Source of the DNA: Lachnospiraceae bacterium
GTDB lineage: Bacteria > Bacillota > Clostridia > Lachnospirales > Lachnospiraceae
Length of the DNA stretch: 33,292 nucleotides
NCBI GenBank assembly: GCA_021202335.1
Contig: JAJQDE010000063.1
Location: 1-33,292, forward strand
Direction of reading: 5' to 3'
Part shown: one piece after another, positions 13,316 through 21,224 of the stretch
Numbering within the stretch: the stretch's first letter is position 1
Layout: each line of letters starts with the position of its first letter
Translations under genes and position numbers: made by a program
The notes under the pieces: generated by a model
Databases searched by the model: none
What the model saw: the letters and a program-made list of their open reading frames with translations, nothing else
Told to the model about the DNA's origin: nothing

Positions 13316-15538
13316 ATGGATATGACACTGAAAGAGATTTATTATAGCGCATTGTATGACAGCGAGGGCCCATGCGATAATTATTGGCTGGCAAAGACAT
13401 TAGATGAATTAGCAATTGTGGCAAAGGAACAGCAGGACAAAGCTGCGATGTGCCTGCTTGCCGCCTGTTATGTCACTGGAATCCGGGGTAAGAGAAATCC
13501 GTGGATTAAGAGAAATCCGCGGATGGCAAGGCAGCTCGTTGAAAAAGCAGACCTTGACTGCGATGACGCGAAGTTTGTGTGGGGCGTGCTGTATACGGAG
13601 GGGCTGGCGGGTCTTACCATTGATGTTTCCAAGGGCTTAAATTACTGGAAAAGGATTGAGAAAAAAGAAAATTATCCTTTGTTGGAGCAGAAGATAGAAG
13701 AATACAAGCGCATCCGCCATCGTTTCCGGATTGCGGTTTTGTCATCAGCGGGAATGACTCTTGCTGCGCTTGTCCTGTACCTTGCAATCCATTCGATCCA
13801 TTTTCTTGCCAATCCGGCGCAGACGGCAGATGCGCTGCTGAAAAGGCATATCCTATGGTATCGGATATTGATTGCAGGCGACGCCCTGTCTTTGGCGATC
13901 GCGGTTCTTTCCAGTGTTATGATCATTTATTTTGGCATAAAAAGCTTTCCGTATATAGCAGACAGGATGAAAAAATTTATCCTGCTGTTATGGTTCTATT
14001 CCATCGCTCTTATAGGGATATTTGCGGTTGTAATACACGGAGACATGATTATGGGTGACGACGTACCGGGAAACTTAGAGCAGGCAAAGGAAGACCTTGC
14101 GCAGATTGAGAGCGGCGAACCAGAGCAGATTACGGTATGGCTGCACCCGGACACAAGACAGACGCATCTGCCGGGACCGCTGATTGACGGGCAGCTTGAC
14201 GTGGTGACGAGATATGCTGCCATCGGAGAGGAAACAAATCATGAATGGACTTGGTTTTATGTGCCCTTGTCCATGGATTTTTCGCCGGATGAGGATACCC
14301 TGTACAATGAAAATCAAATGGTAGAGTGGAACGAGGTAAACACGGCGAAATATGTTCTCACCTACACCTCGAATTTCCATCTTGTCCTTTCTGTGGAGGA
14401 AGAAATGCCTGCCATGAGCGAGGACATTATTGCCCATACGGTGATTACGCGGGAAACGTATGAAAGCAGCGATGGCGACAGCCATGAATACACCTATGAA
14501 TATGACGACGATGGAAATTTAATTCGGGAAACGTTGGAATATGGTGACGGCTATGAATACACCTGCGAATATGACGATAATGGGAATTTACTTTGGGAAA
14601 CGTCCGATTATGGCGACGGCGATGTAGACGAGCGCGTTTACGAATATGACAGCGACGGAAATTTACTTCGTGAAACGTTTGAAAGCAGCGATGGCTATAG
14701 CAGTGAACTCACCTACGAATACGACAGCAATGGAAATCTGCTTTGGGAAGCGTATGAAAACAGCGATGGCGACAGCCATGTATGTACTTATGAATACGAC
14801 AGCGGTGGAAAGCCGATTAAGGCAACGAATGACGCCAATGATGACTATAGCAGTGAACATACTTATGAATATAACAGCGCAGGGAATCTGCTTCGGGAAG
14901 TATACGAAAGATACGAAAGCAGCAATGGGGTTAGCTATGAATATACCCATGAATACGATGATGATGGGAATTTGCTTCGGGAGGTATACGATGACGGCGG
15001 TGTGGTTAGCCATGAATATACCTTTGAATACGATGGTGATGGGAATTTGCTTCGGAAAACATATGAAAATGTTGAATATAGCGCAGAAAACACATATGAA
15101 TATGACAGCGCAGGGAATCTGCTTCGTGAAACGTATGAAGACAGCGATGGGGATATTTATAGCTATGAACGTATTTATGAATATGACAGCGCAGGGAATC
15201 TGCTTCGTGAAGTATACGAAAGCAGCGGTTTGGGTAGCCATGTATATACCTGCGAATACGACAGCGCAGGGAATCTGCTTCGGGAGATGTATGAAGGCAG
15301 CAATGGGGATAGTTGTTATAGCTGGAAACGTATTTATGAATACGACAGCGCGGGGAAGCCGCTTCGGGAAATACATGAAAGCAGTTATGGCTATGACAGG
15401 AACTACGAAAGAACCTATGAATACGACAGCATGGGCAATCTGATTCAAAAGACAGAGGTTAGGAATGGTGAGGAATATGTGGAAACGTATACCTACGAAT
15501 ACGCTTATTATGCGAACAGGGAAATAGAGGAAACATAA
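13316..15538 (+). CDS. Membrane protein with Sel1-like N terminus and YD-repeat C terminus
   Basis: A 740-residue protein of unusual architecture. Residues 1-135 look like two degenerate Sel1/TPR helical repeats (AAMCLLAACYVTG; AKFVWGVLYTEGLAG..DVSKGLNYW). Three hydrophobic helices follow at about 139-163, 183-208 and 221-240. A linker (240-390) leads to 13 acidic YD repeats (394 to about 725) of the form YEYDxxGNLLRE about every 24 residues, plus a degenerate last copy. An odd number of helices would put the YD part outside if the Sel1 part is cytosolic. YD repeats are known from Rhs and teneurin shells, but no Rhs core or toxin domain follows here. ATG 13316 follows AAGGTGGG; a GTG at 13304 is within that site. 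Likely an operon with the next gene. Function unknown; a surface-binding or sensing role is a guess. Confidence 0.75.
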   Translation: MDMTLKEIYYSALYDSEGPCDNYWLAKTLDELAIVAKEQQDKAAMCLLAACYVTGIRGKRNPWIKRNPRMARQLVEKADLDCDDAKFVWGVLYTEGLAGLTIDVSKGLNYWKRIEKKENYPLLEQKIEEYKRIRHRFRIAVLSSAGMTLAALVLYLAIHSIHFLANPAQTADALLKRHILWYRILIAGDALSLAIAVLSSVMIIYFGIKSFPYIADRMKKFILLLWFYSIALIGIFAVVIHGDMIMGDDVPGNLEQAKEDLAQIESGEPEQITVWLHPDTRQTHLPGPLIDGQLDVVTRYAAIGEETNHEWTWFYVPLSMDFSPDEDTLYNENQMVEWNEVNTAKYVLTYTSNFHLVLSVEEEMPAMSEDIIAHTVITRETYESSDGDSHEYTYEYDDDGNLIRETLEYGDGYEYTCEYDDNGNLLWETSDYGDGDVDERVYEYDSDGNLLRETFESSDGYSSELTYEYDSNGNLLWEAYENSDGDSHVCTYEYDSGGKPIKATNDANDDYSSEHTYEYNSAGNLLREVYERYESSNGVSYEYTHEYDDDGNLLREVYDDGGVVSHEYTFEYDGDGNLLRKTYENVEYSAENTYEYDSAGNLLRETYEDSDGDIYSYERIYEYDSAGNLLREVYESSGLGSHVYTCEYDSAGNLLREMYEGSNGDSCYSWKRIYEYDSAGKPLREIHESSYGYDRNYERTYEYDSMGNLIQKTEVRNGEEYVETYTYEYAYYANREIEET
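14495..15450 (+). repeat. Intragenic tandem repeats (YD-repeat coding)
   Basis: About 13 units of roughly 66-78 bp. The later units are nearly identical in DNA: GACAGCGCAGGGAATCTGCT recurs near 15111, 15185 and 15261, with close variants elsewhere, pointing to recent duplication or recombination. Repeat number probably varies between strains. The repeats keep two other frames open, but those are not genes. Confidence 0.8.
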
Positions 15539-15590
15539 TTCCGGGTGCGCATAGGAAATATAAAATTTCAATGGAAAGAGGAAGAAAGCT

Positions 15591-16067
15591 ATGAAAGAAA
15601 AGAAATGGTATGTGACTGCGGACGGAGCGCAGCACGAAATTGTCTACAAAAGGAGAAAACTGTTCGTGGACGGTATGCGGTATGAGGTGAAAAACATGAA
15701 CCTGTTCGCCGTCATGGTTGACTGTGATCTTGAGTTTTCGGATGTGCAGTGCCGTTTCGTCGCGCTTGGAAACAAGGCGGATGTGTCCGTAAACGGTATC
15801 TTTTTGGACAGCAAAGAGGAGTATGTTCCCCTTGCCCGTGTTCCGAAGTGGGTGACGGCGCTTGAGATTCTTTCCGTAATATACGGCTTTTTATTGAACT
15901 CATGGCTTGGAGCCGCCCTCGGAGCAGCGTTCGGCGTGTGGTATGTCAACGTCTGGATCAAAAAGCAGAAAGCCGACAGCGTGATTTTAGCCTTTCTTTT
16001 GGCGAGCGTAGCTCAGACGATAATCGCTATATTTGTATATATTGTGCTGGTTGGAATGTGGGGATAA
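15591..16067 (+). CDS. Small membrane protein with a possible FAIM-like beta domain
   Basis: A 158-residue protein not assigned to a family with certainty. Residues 1-80 are beta-rich (KKWYVTADGAQHEIVY, KLFVDGMRYEV, KADVSVNGIFL) and their spacing of W-V-DG-H, a VDG turn and a final V-NG strand recalls the FAIM1 (Fas apoptotic inhibitory molecule) beta fold; this is a visual impression only. Residues 87-121 and 132-157 form two or three hydrophobic helices, so the beta domain is probably tethered to the inner membrane face. GAGGAAG precedes ATG 15591. It follows the YD-repeat gene after 52 nt without a terminator, so the two products may work together at the membrane. Confidence 0.6.
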   Translation: MKEKKWYVTADGAQHEIVYKRRKLFVDGMRYEVKNMNLFAVMVDCDLEFSDVQCRFVALGNKADVSVNGIFLDSKEEYVPLARVPKWVTALEILSVIYGFLLNSWLGAALGAAFGVWYVNVWIKKQKADSVILAFLLASVAQTIIAIFVYIVLVGMWG

Positions 16068-16093
16068 GGAATGTGGGCATAAAAATTTCCTCA

Positions 16094-16122
16094 TTGAACG
16101 CCGCTTGCTGTTGTGTTAAACT
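16094..16122 (+). promoter_or_regulatory. Probable promoter of the AAA-ATPase-like gene
   Basis: TTGAAC (16094-16099), 17 nt, and TAAACT (16117-16122) preceded by TGT (extended -10), about 40 nt before ATG 16162. Confidence 0.45.
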
Positions 16123-16161
16123 GAAGAAAAACGGCATGAGCAAAGAGTAAAGGAGCGGCGT

Positions 16162-17742
16162 ATGGGAATTTATTTAAATCCGGGAAATGAGGGCTTTAAG
16201 GCGATAAGAAAAGGTATATATGTTGACAAGACAGGCTTGATTGATTATATAAACGGAACAATTGGCGACGCTTCATGTAGAATGACCTGCTTTAGCCGTC
16301 CGCGTCGTTTCGGAAAATCCTATGCAGCAAAAATGCTCTGCGCATACTATGACAAGAGCTGCGACTCGCATGAACTGTTTGAAGATTTGGAGATTGCGGG
16401 GAAGCCGTCGTACGAGGAGCATTTGAATCAATATGATGTGATTTATTTGGATATCACCTATTCAATTATCTGCGCCAAGAGTAAAGGGAAAAACATTTTG
16501 CAGGATATGCAGGAGTCTGTGATAGAGGAGCTTAGGGCGGCATATCCCGGTTGCGTTAAAGAAGGTGAAAAATATTTCGCGAATGCGCTTGTGGGTGTTT
16601 CAGGCAAAACGGGCGGTAAATTTATTGTAATTATCGACGAGTGGGATGCGCTTTTCCGCGAGGCGAAGGATGATGCTGCGCTGCAAAGGGAGTATGTGGA
16701 GCTTTTGCGCGGGCTTTTCAAGGGAGGTCCCGCAACGGATTTGACAATTGCCGCCGCGTATATGACGGGCATTTTGCCAATCAAGAAGTATGGTACGCAG
16801 TCAGCAATGACGGATTTTATTGAGTTTACCATGGCGAACCCCGACGAGCTTGCTCAATATGTAGGCTTTACGCAGGACGAGGTGAAACGGCTCTGTGAGG
16901 ACAATCAAATGGATTTTGAGGAAATGCGTGTATGGTATGACGGGTATTCAACTGCCAACATGCAGCATATATATAACCCTAATTCCGTGATGAAGGCTTT
17001 GCAGAGAAAAAGCGTCCGCAACTATTGGACAATGTCGGAAACATTCGAGGATTTGAAAAAATATATCGGCATGAATTTTGACGGCTTAAAGGATGCGATT
17101 ATCGCAATGCTGGGCGGGCAGCGGCAGCGTGTGGATGCGGACTATTTCCAAAATGACCTCACAAGCCTTACAAGCAGGGATAATGTGCTTACCCTGCTGA
17201 TACATTTGGGTTATTTGGCGTATGATTCAAAGCGGGGGGAGGCATATATCCCGAACGCGGAGGTTTCCGACGCATTCAAGCTCGCCGTGCGCGATATAGG
17301 CTGGGATGCAATCGGAGCGGCTCTGGCGGACTCAGACCTGCTGCTTGAAAACACAATCGGTGGCGACTGCGAGGCGGTCAGCCGCGCGCTTGACGCGATA
17401 CACGAATCGAGCACATCGGTGCTTCAGTATAATAATGAAATTTCTCTCTCCTGTGCAATCACAATCGCCTACTACACAGCGCGGCGTTTTTATGAAATCA
17501 TTCGCGAGCTTCCGACAGGCAAGGGCTTTGCGGATTTGGCGTTTGTTCCGAGGAAAAATGTGGATAAGCCCGCGCTGGTTGTGGAGCTGAAATACAATAA
17601 GGACGCAGACAGTGCGATAAAACAGATACACGAAAAGAGGTATGAGGGTGCGCTTAAGGGCTGCGCGGGAAATATGCTCCTTGTCGGGATAAATTATGAT
17701 AAGGAAACAAAGAAGCATAGCTGTGTGATTGAGAAAGCGTGA
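16162..17742 (+). CDS. AAA-ATPase-like protein with C-terminal PD-(D/E)XK nuclease-like domain
   Basis: A 526-residue protein of the PF09820 (AAA-ATPase_like) plus PF08011 (PDDEXK_9, formerly DUF1703) family, common in several copies in gut Firmicutes and Bacteroidetes. The N terminus shows YVDKTGLI, the P-loop variant RPRRFGKS (46-53) and Walker B FIVIIDEWDAL (154-164). The C terminus shows ADLAFVP with Asp458, then VVELKY with Glu475 and Lys477, the D-ExK pattern of a nuclease active site. The family has no settled function; roles in defence, DNA transactions or mobile-element upkeep have been suggested. AAGGAG precedes ATG 16162. Its stop overlaps the GTG of the next gene, which ties its translation to the GHKL kinase. 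Confidence 0.9.
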   Translation: MGIYLNPGNEGFKAIRKGIYVDKTGLIDYINGTIGDASCRMTCFSRPRRFGKSYAAKMLCAYYDKSCDSHELFEDLEIAGKPSYEEHLNQYDVIYLDITYSIICAKSKGKNILQDMQESVIEELRAAYPGCVKEGEKYFANALVGVSGKTGGKFIVIIDEWDALFREAKDDAALQREYVELLRGLFKGGPATDLTIAAAYMTGILPIKKYGTQSAMTDFIEFTMANPDELAQYVGFTQDEVKRLCEDNQMDFEEMRVWYDGYSTANMQHIYNPNSVMKALQRKSVRNYWTMSETFEDLKKYIGMNFDGLKDAIIAMLGGQRQRVDADYFQNDLTSLTSRDNVLTLLIHLGYLAYDSKRGEAYIPNAEVSDAFKLAVRDIGWDAIGAALADSDLLLENTIGGDCEAVSRALDAIHESSTSVLQYNNEISLSCAITIAYYTARRFYEIIRELPTGKGFADLAFVPRKNVDKPALVVELKYNKDADSAIKQIHEKRYEGALKGCAGNMLLVGINYDKETKKHSCVIEKA

Positions 17743-19055
17743 AAATAACAAAAATGAGCATAATTTTGGCATTGGCGGAGATATTTACCGTTGTGATGCA
17801 GCAGAATGTCTGCAAGAGGGTATTCGACAAAAAGAAAAAGAGCGCAGCGGTTTATGCCGCAGTATGGATTGCGTTTTATGTGATTTGCAATGCAGCCACC
17901 TATTTTTTTACACTGCTGCCTTACATAAATATGCTCATTTTTGCCGTGCTGTTTTTCGGGGTGCTGTCATTCTTATATGAGGGAACGATTAAAAACCGAC
18001 TGGTTTTAGTGGTGTTTTTATATCTGCTTGGGATGCTCTCGGAGGTCATTGTGTATTTTGCAGCGCTGCTTTGCGGCATCGACCTTTTGCGTATGGCGCA
18101 GAATACGGAAATGCTGCTTATGTACACGGTTTTGTCAAAGTTGATCTGGTTTGTCGAAATAAAGCTTGCGCTGCTGTTCTTAAAAAAGAATAAAAATATG
18201 CCGATTTATGGCATGGACTGGCTGGAGGTATTTATGGTGCCGCTTGGCAGTATTTTTATTGTTGCGGCAATCTTTGTGCCGCAGGGGGAATCCTACATAT
18301 GGATGAAGCTTGCCGCGTCGATTTTGGTTCTGATTATCAATCTGTTTGCTTTCTATAATTATAATGAAATGCAGGAAAAAGCGCTGTATCGTGCCAAACA
18401 GCAGTTTTTGACACAGCAGATACAAAGCTATGCGGCGCAGCTGCGTGAGATGAGCGGCGCATGGCAGCAGGCGGCGCACTACCGCCACGATCTGAAGCAA
18501 AGGTATCTTTTGATTGACTCCTATTTAAATAATAATGAATACGAAAAAATAAGGGAGCTTTACAGACAGAGCATTGATATTCCGACAGACGGGGAGAATA
18601 TATGTAAAACCGGGAATGTAAGCTTTGATACGATTGTAAACTATAAAGCCGCCGCGGCAAAAAAGCATGGGATAGAGGTGGATCTGCATATGATCGTTCC
18701 CTGTGACGCCCACATGGACGATGTGGATTTATACAGCTTGCTGGGAAATCTGTTTGACAACGCGATTGAAGCCGCCGCAGGGGTTACGCCAGAGCGGCGA
18801 AAAATCAGTCTGACAGCAAAAATGTCGGGAAATAATCTGTATCTGGAAATGAAAAATCCTTACGCCGGAGATTTGAAAAAGCAGGGCGATAATTACCTCA
18901 CGACAAAGGAAAATCCGAAGGAGCATGGGCTGGGGCTTAGGATTATCGAAAATATCGTGAACCGCCACAGCGGTCAGATGATTATTGATGATAAGGAGCA
19001 ATGCTTTCGGGTAAAGCTGCTGCTCTATGATATTGAAAAAAATAGGTTAAGATAA
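17739..19055 (+). CDS. GHKL-family sensor histidine kinase (AgrC-like)
   Basis: Membrane kinase of up to 438 residues with about six N-terminal helices (residues 1-205), a coiled linker and a cytosolic catalytic part. The H box is YRHDLKQRY with His250; the ATP site has N box LLGNLFDNAIEAA (Asn337, Asn341) and G box HGLGLRIIENIVNRHSG. AgrC-type kinases often sense secreted peptides, but no AgrB or AgrD is nearby. The start is GTG 17739, overlapping the previous stop, or ATG 17754; neither has a strong ribosome-binding site, which favours translational coupling. The natural partner is the LytTR regulator at 12477, 4.5 kb upstream. Confidence 0.9.
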   Translation: MKITKMSIILALAEIFTVVMQQNVCKRVFDKKKKSAAVYAAVWIAFYVICNAATYFFTLLPYINMLIFAVLFFGVLSFLYEGTIKNRLVLVVFLYLLGMLSEVIVYFAALLCGIDLLRMAQNTEMLLMYTVLSKLIWFVEIKLALLFLKKNKNMPIYGMDWLEVFMVPLGSIFIVAAIFVPQGESYIWMKLAASILVLIINLFAFYNYNEMQEKALYRAKQQFLTQQIQSYAAQLREMSGAWQQAAHYRHDLKQRYLLIDSYLNNNEYEKIRELYRQSIDIPTDGENICKTGNVSFDTIVNYKAAAAKKHGIEVDLHMIVPCDAHMDDVDLYSLLGNLFDNAIEAAAGVTPERRKISLTAKMSGNNLYLEMKNPYAGDLKKQGDNYLTTKENPKEHGLGLRIIENIVNRHSGQMIIDDKEQCFRVKLLLYDIEKNRLR

Positions 19056-19070
19056 GCTTTCAGCACTCTC

Positions 19071-19129
19071 CGGTTTATCTGTGTTTTCCGATATTTATTG
19101 ATAATTTATAAAATCGGGCTTTTTTTTTT
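19071..19129 (+). terminator. Terminator after the GHKL kinase; copy 2 of the terminator-like repeat
   Basis: CCGAT-A-TTTAT (19088-19098) pairs with ATAAA-ATCGG (19108-19117) with one bulged A, followed by ten T (19120-19129). The segment from CGGTTTATC to ATCGG matches 12394-12430 except for a 9-nt loop insertion and three substitutions. Confidence 0.8.
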
Positions 19130-19139
19130 GAAATGGCTA

Positions 19140-19148
19140 TGCTATAAT
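19140..19148 (+). promoter_or_regulatory. Extended -10 promoter of the tig operon
   Basis: TGCTATAAT (19140-19148) is a perfect extended -10. No good -35 lies at the right distance because the T run of the preceding terminator occupies that place. The leader to tig is about 80 nt. Confidence 0.55.
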
Positions 19149-19233
19149 TATGAAATGATTGTGTAGCCGGTATCGGCTCGCGGATTATCAGAAAAAGAGA
19201 ATAGGCAATATTCGCAAGGAGGAAATGAAACAA

Positions 19234-20520
19234 ATGAGTTTACAGGTAGAAAAGTTAGAAGGAAATATGGCTAAGCTTACGATAGAGGCGCCGGCGGAGG
19301 ATTTTGAGGCGGCAATCGAGAAGGCTTATCAGAAGAATAAGAACAGATTGAGCATCCCGGGCTTTCGCAAGGGCAAGGCGCCGCGGAAAATGATAGAGCA
19401 GATGTATGGAAAGGAAGTCTTTTTTGAGGATGCCGCAAATAATCTGATTCCTTCAGCTTATGCGAATGCCGTTGACGAGTGTACTGAGGAAATCGTATCT
19501 CAGCCCACAATAGACGTGGTGCAGATGGAGGCAGGAAAGCCGTTTATATTCACCGCAGAGGTGGCGTTAAAGCCGGAGGTTACTCTCGGAAAGTATAAGG
19601 GAGTAGAGGTTGAAAAGGCTGATACGGCTGTCACGGAAGAGGAAGTGGACGCGGCAATCGGGCAGGAAAGAGAAAACAGTGCGAGAACAATTTCCGTGGA
19701 GGACAGGGCTGTTAAGGACGGCGATATGATTACGCTTGACTTTGAGGGCTTTGTCGACGGAGTCGCTTTTAAAGGCGGAAAGGGCGAGAATTATCCTTTG
19801 ACAATTGGCTCAAACGCTTTTATCCCGGGCTTTGAGGAGCAGCTTATCGGCGCAGAGGCAGGCAAGGAGGTTACTGTCAGCGTAACCTTCCCCGAGGACT
19901 ATCAGGCGCAGGAGCTTGCGGGAAAGCCGGCGGAATTTAAGTGCACGGTAAAGGAAATCAAGGAAAAGCAGCTTCCCGAGCTTGACGATGAGTTTGCAAG
20001 CGAGGTTTCGGAGTTTGAAACCCTTGCGGAGTACAGGGAAGATGTAAAGAAGAACCTTGAGAAGAAAAAGCTTGAGGAAGCAAATGATGAGAAGCAGGAT
20101 AAGATAGTCGATGCGATTATTGCCGACGCGAAGATGGACATTCCCGATGCAATGATTGCCACACAGCAGCGTCAGATGGCGGATGATTTCGCGCAGAGAA
20201 TACAGATGCAGGGGCTTTCCATCGACCAGTATTTCCAATTTACGGGTCTGACAAGGGAAGCGTTCCTGGAGCAGATGAAGCCTCAGGCCGAGAAGAGGAT
20301 TCAGTCAAGGCTTGTGCTTGAAGCTATAGCTAAGGCTGAAGGCTTGGAGGCAGGCGATGATGAGTATGATGAGGAAATCAAAAAGATGGCGGACTCATAT
20401 CGTATGGATATAGAGCAGCTTACCGACATGATCGGCGAATTTGAAAAGAAAGCGATCAAAGAGGATATCTGCATTAAAAAGGCGGTTGATTTTGTGGTTG
20501 AGAATGCCGTTGAAGTATAA
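19234..20520 (+). CDS. tig: Trigger factor (ribosome-bound chaperone and peptidyl-prolyl isomerase)
   Basis: First chaperone met by nascent chains at the ribosome exit. The 428-residue length is standard. The N-terminal ribosome-binding domain has the signature GFRKGKAP. The FKBP-type PPIase domain (about 150-245) shows [29 protein letters not shown] and the VTFPEDY loop. The C-terminal arms form the helical substrate cradle. ATG 19234 follows AAGGAGG at a workable distance of 11 nt; an in-frame ATG at 19225 is too close to that site and the frame is open further to a GTG at 19159. It begins the tig-clpP-clpX-lon block typical of Firmicutes. Confidence 0.97.
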   Translation: MSLQVEKLEGNMAKLTIEAPAEDFEAAIEKAYQKNKNRLSIPGFRKGKAPRKMIEQMYGKEVFFEDAANNLIPSAYANAVDECTEEIVSQPTIDVVQMEAGKPFIFTAEVALKPEVTLGKYKGVEVEKADTAVTEEEVDAAIGQERENSARTISVEDRAVKDGDMITLDFEGFVDGVAFKGGKGENYPLTIGSNAFIPGFEEQLIGAEAGKEVTVSVTFPEDYQAQELAGKPAEFKCTVKEIKEKQLPELDDEFASEVSEFETLAEYREDVKKNLEKKKLEEANDEKQDKIVDAIIADAKMDIPDAMIATQQRQMADDFAQRIQMQGLSIDQYFQFTGLTREAFLEQMKPQAEKRIQSRLVLEAIAKAEGLEAGDDEYDEEIKKMADSYRMDIEQLTDMIGEFEKKAIKEDICIKKAVDFVVENAVEV

Positions 20521-20567
20521 ATCCTATTGCGATAAATCCGCGTGATACGGTAGAATGGAGGACTATC

Positions 20568-21167
20568 ATGAGCTTAGTACCATATGTCATTGAACAGACA
20601 AGTCGTGGGGAGCGTTCCTACGATATTTATTCCAGACTTTTAAAGGAGCGGATTATCTTCCTGGGCGAGGAAGTAAATGAAACGACAGCAAGCCTTACGG
20701 TGGCGCAGCTTTTATTTTTGGAGGCAGAGGATCCCGATAAGGATATTCAGCTCTATATCAACAGCCCGGGCGGTTCGGTTACTGCAGGTATGGCTATCTA
20801 CGACACGATGAAATACATAAAGTGTGACGTTTCCACTATATGTATAGGTATGGCGGCAAGTATGGGCGCGTTTTTGCTTGCCGGCGGCACAAAGGGCAAA
20901 AGACTGGCGCTTCCCAATGCGGAAATCATGATACATCAGCCGTCCGGAGGTACGCAGGGACAGGCGACGGAAATCGAAATCGCCGCAAATCATATTCTGC
21001 GCACAAAGAAGAAGTTAAACACCATTTTGGCGGAAAACTGCGGTCAGCCGTACGATGTGATTGCGGCGGACACGGAGCGCGATAATTGGAAGTCGGCTGA
21101 CGAGGCCTTGGAGTACGGTATTATAGATAAGGTGATTGCCGAGAGGGCGGAGCAAAAAAAGGATTAG
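20568..21167 (+). CDS. clpP: ATP-dependent Clp protease proteolytic subunit
   Basis: Serine protease that forms a double heptameric ring and degrades proteins fed by ClpX. The 199-residue protein has the catalytic triad Ser98 ([10 protein letters not shown]), His123 (IMIHQPSGG) and Asp172 ([11 protein letters not shown]), and the family motif [10 protein letters not shown] short N-terminal propeptide is possible, as in other ClpPs. TGGAGG before ATG 20568 is a good ribosome-binding site. It follows tig by 47 nt without a terminator and precedes clpX, its unfoldase partner. I see no CtsR-like operator upstream. Confidence 0.98.
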   Translation: MSLVPYVIEQTSRGERSYDIYSRLLKERIIFLGEEVNETTASLTVAQLLFLEAEDPDKDIQLYINSPGGSVTAGMAIYDTMKYIKCDVSTICIGMAASMGAFLLAGGTKGKRLALPNAEIMIHQPSGGTQGQATEIEIAANHILRTKKKLNTILAENCGQPYDVIAADTERDNWKSADEALEYGIIDKVIAERAEQKKD

Positions 21168-21224
21168 CCCCAAAGTGATGTGAATGGATAGTGAAATAGA
21201 AGAGATTTAGAGGGAGAAAAAGGG

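Noticed and set aside
13490-13523. Short in-frame duplication in the YD-repeat gene (KRNPWIKRNPRM)
   Set aside because: It is an 18-bp slippage-type duplication with no wider structure; not worth a separate finding.
14646-15443. Long open frames in another plus frame and on the minus strand (14663-15571) within the YD-repeat gene
   Set aside because: They exist only because the repeated codons keep the other frames free of stops; their translations are low-complexity shadows of the YD repeats.
14495-15450. Regular repeats considered as a CRISPR array
   Set aside because: Units are in-frame coding repeats of variable length without conserved palindromic repeats or unique spacers, and no cas genes are nearby.
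17739-19055. Complete Agr quorum-sensing system around the GHKL kinase
   Set aside because: No AgrB-type peptidase or short AgrD-like peptide gene was found next to the kinase or the LytTR regulator.
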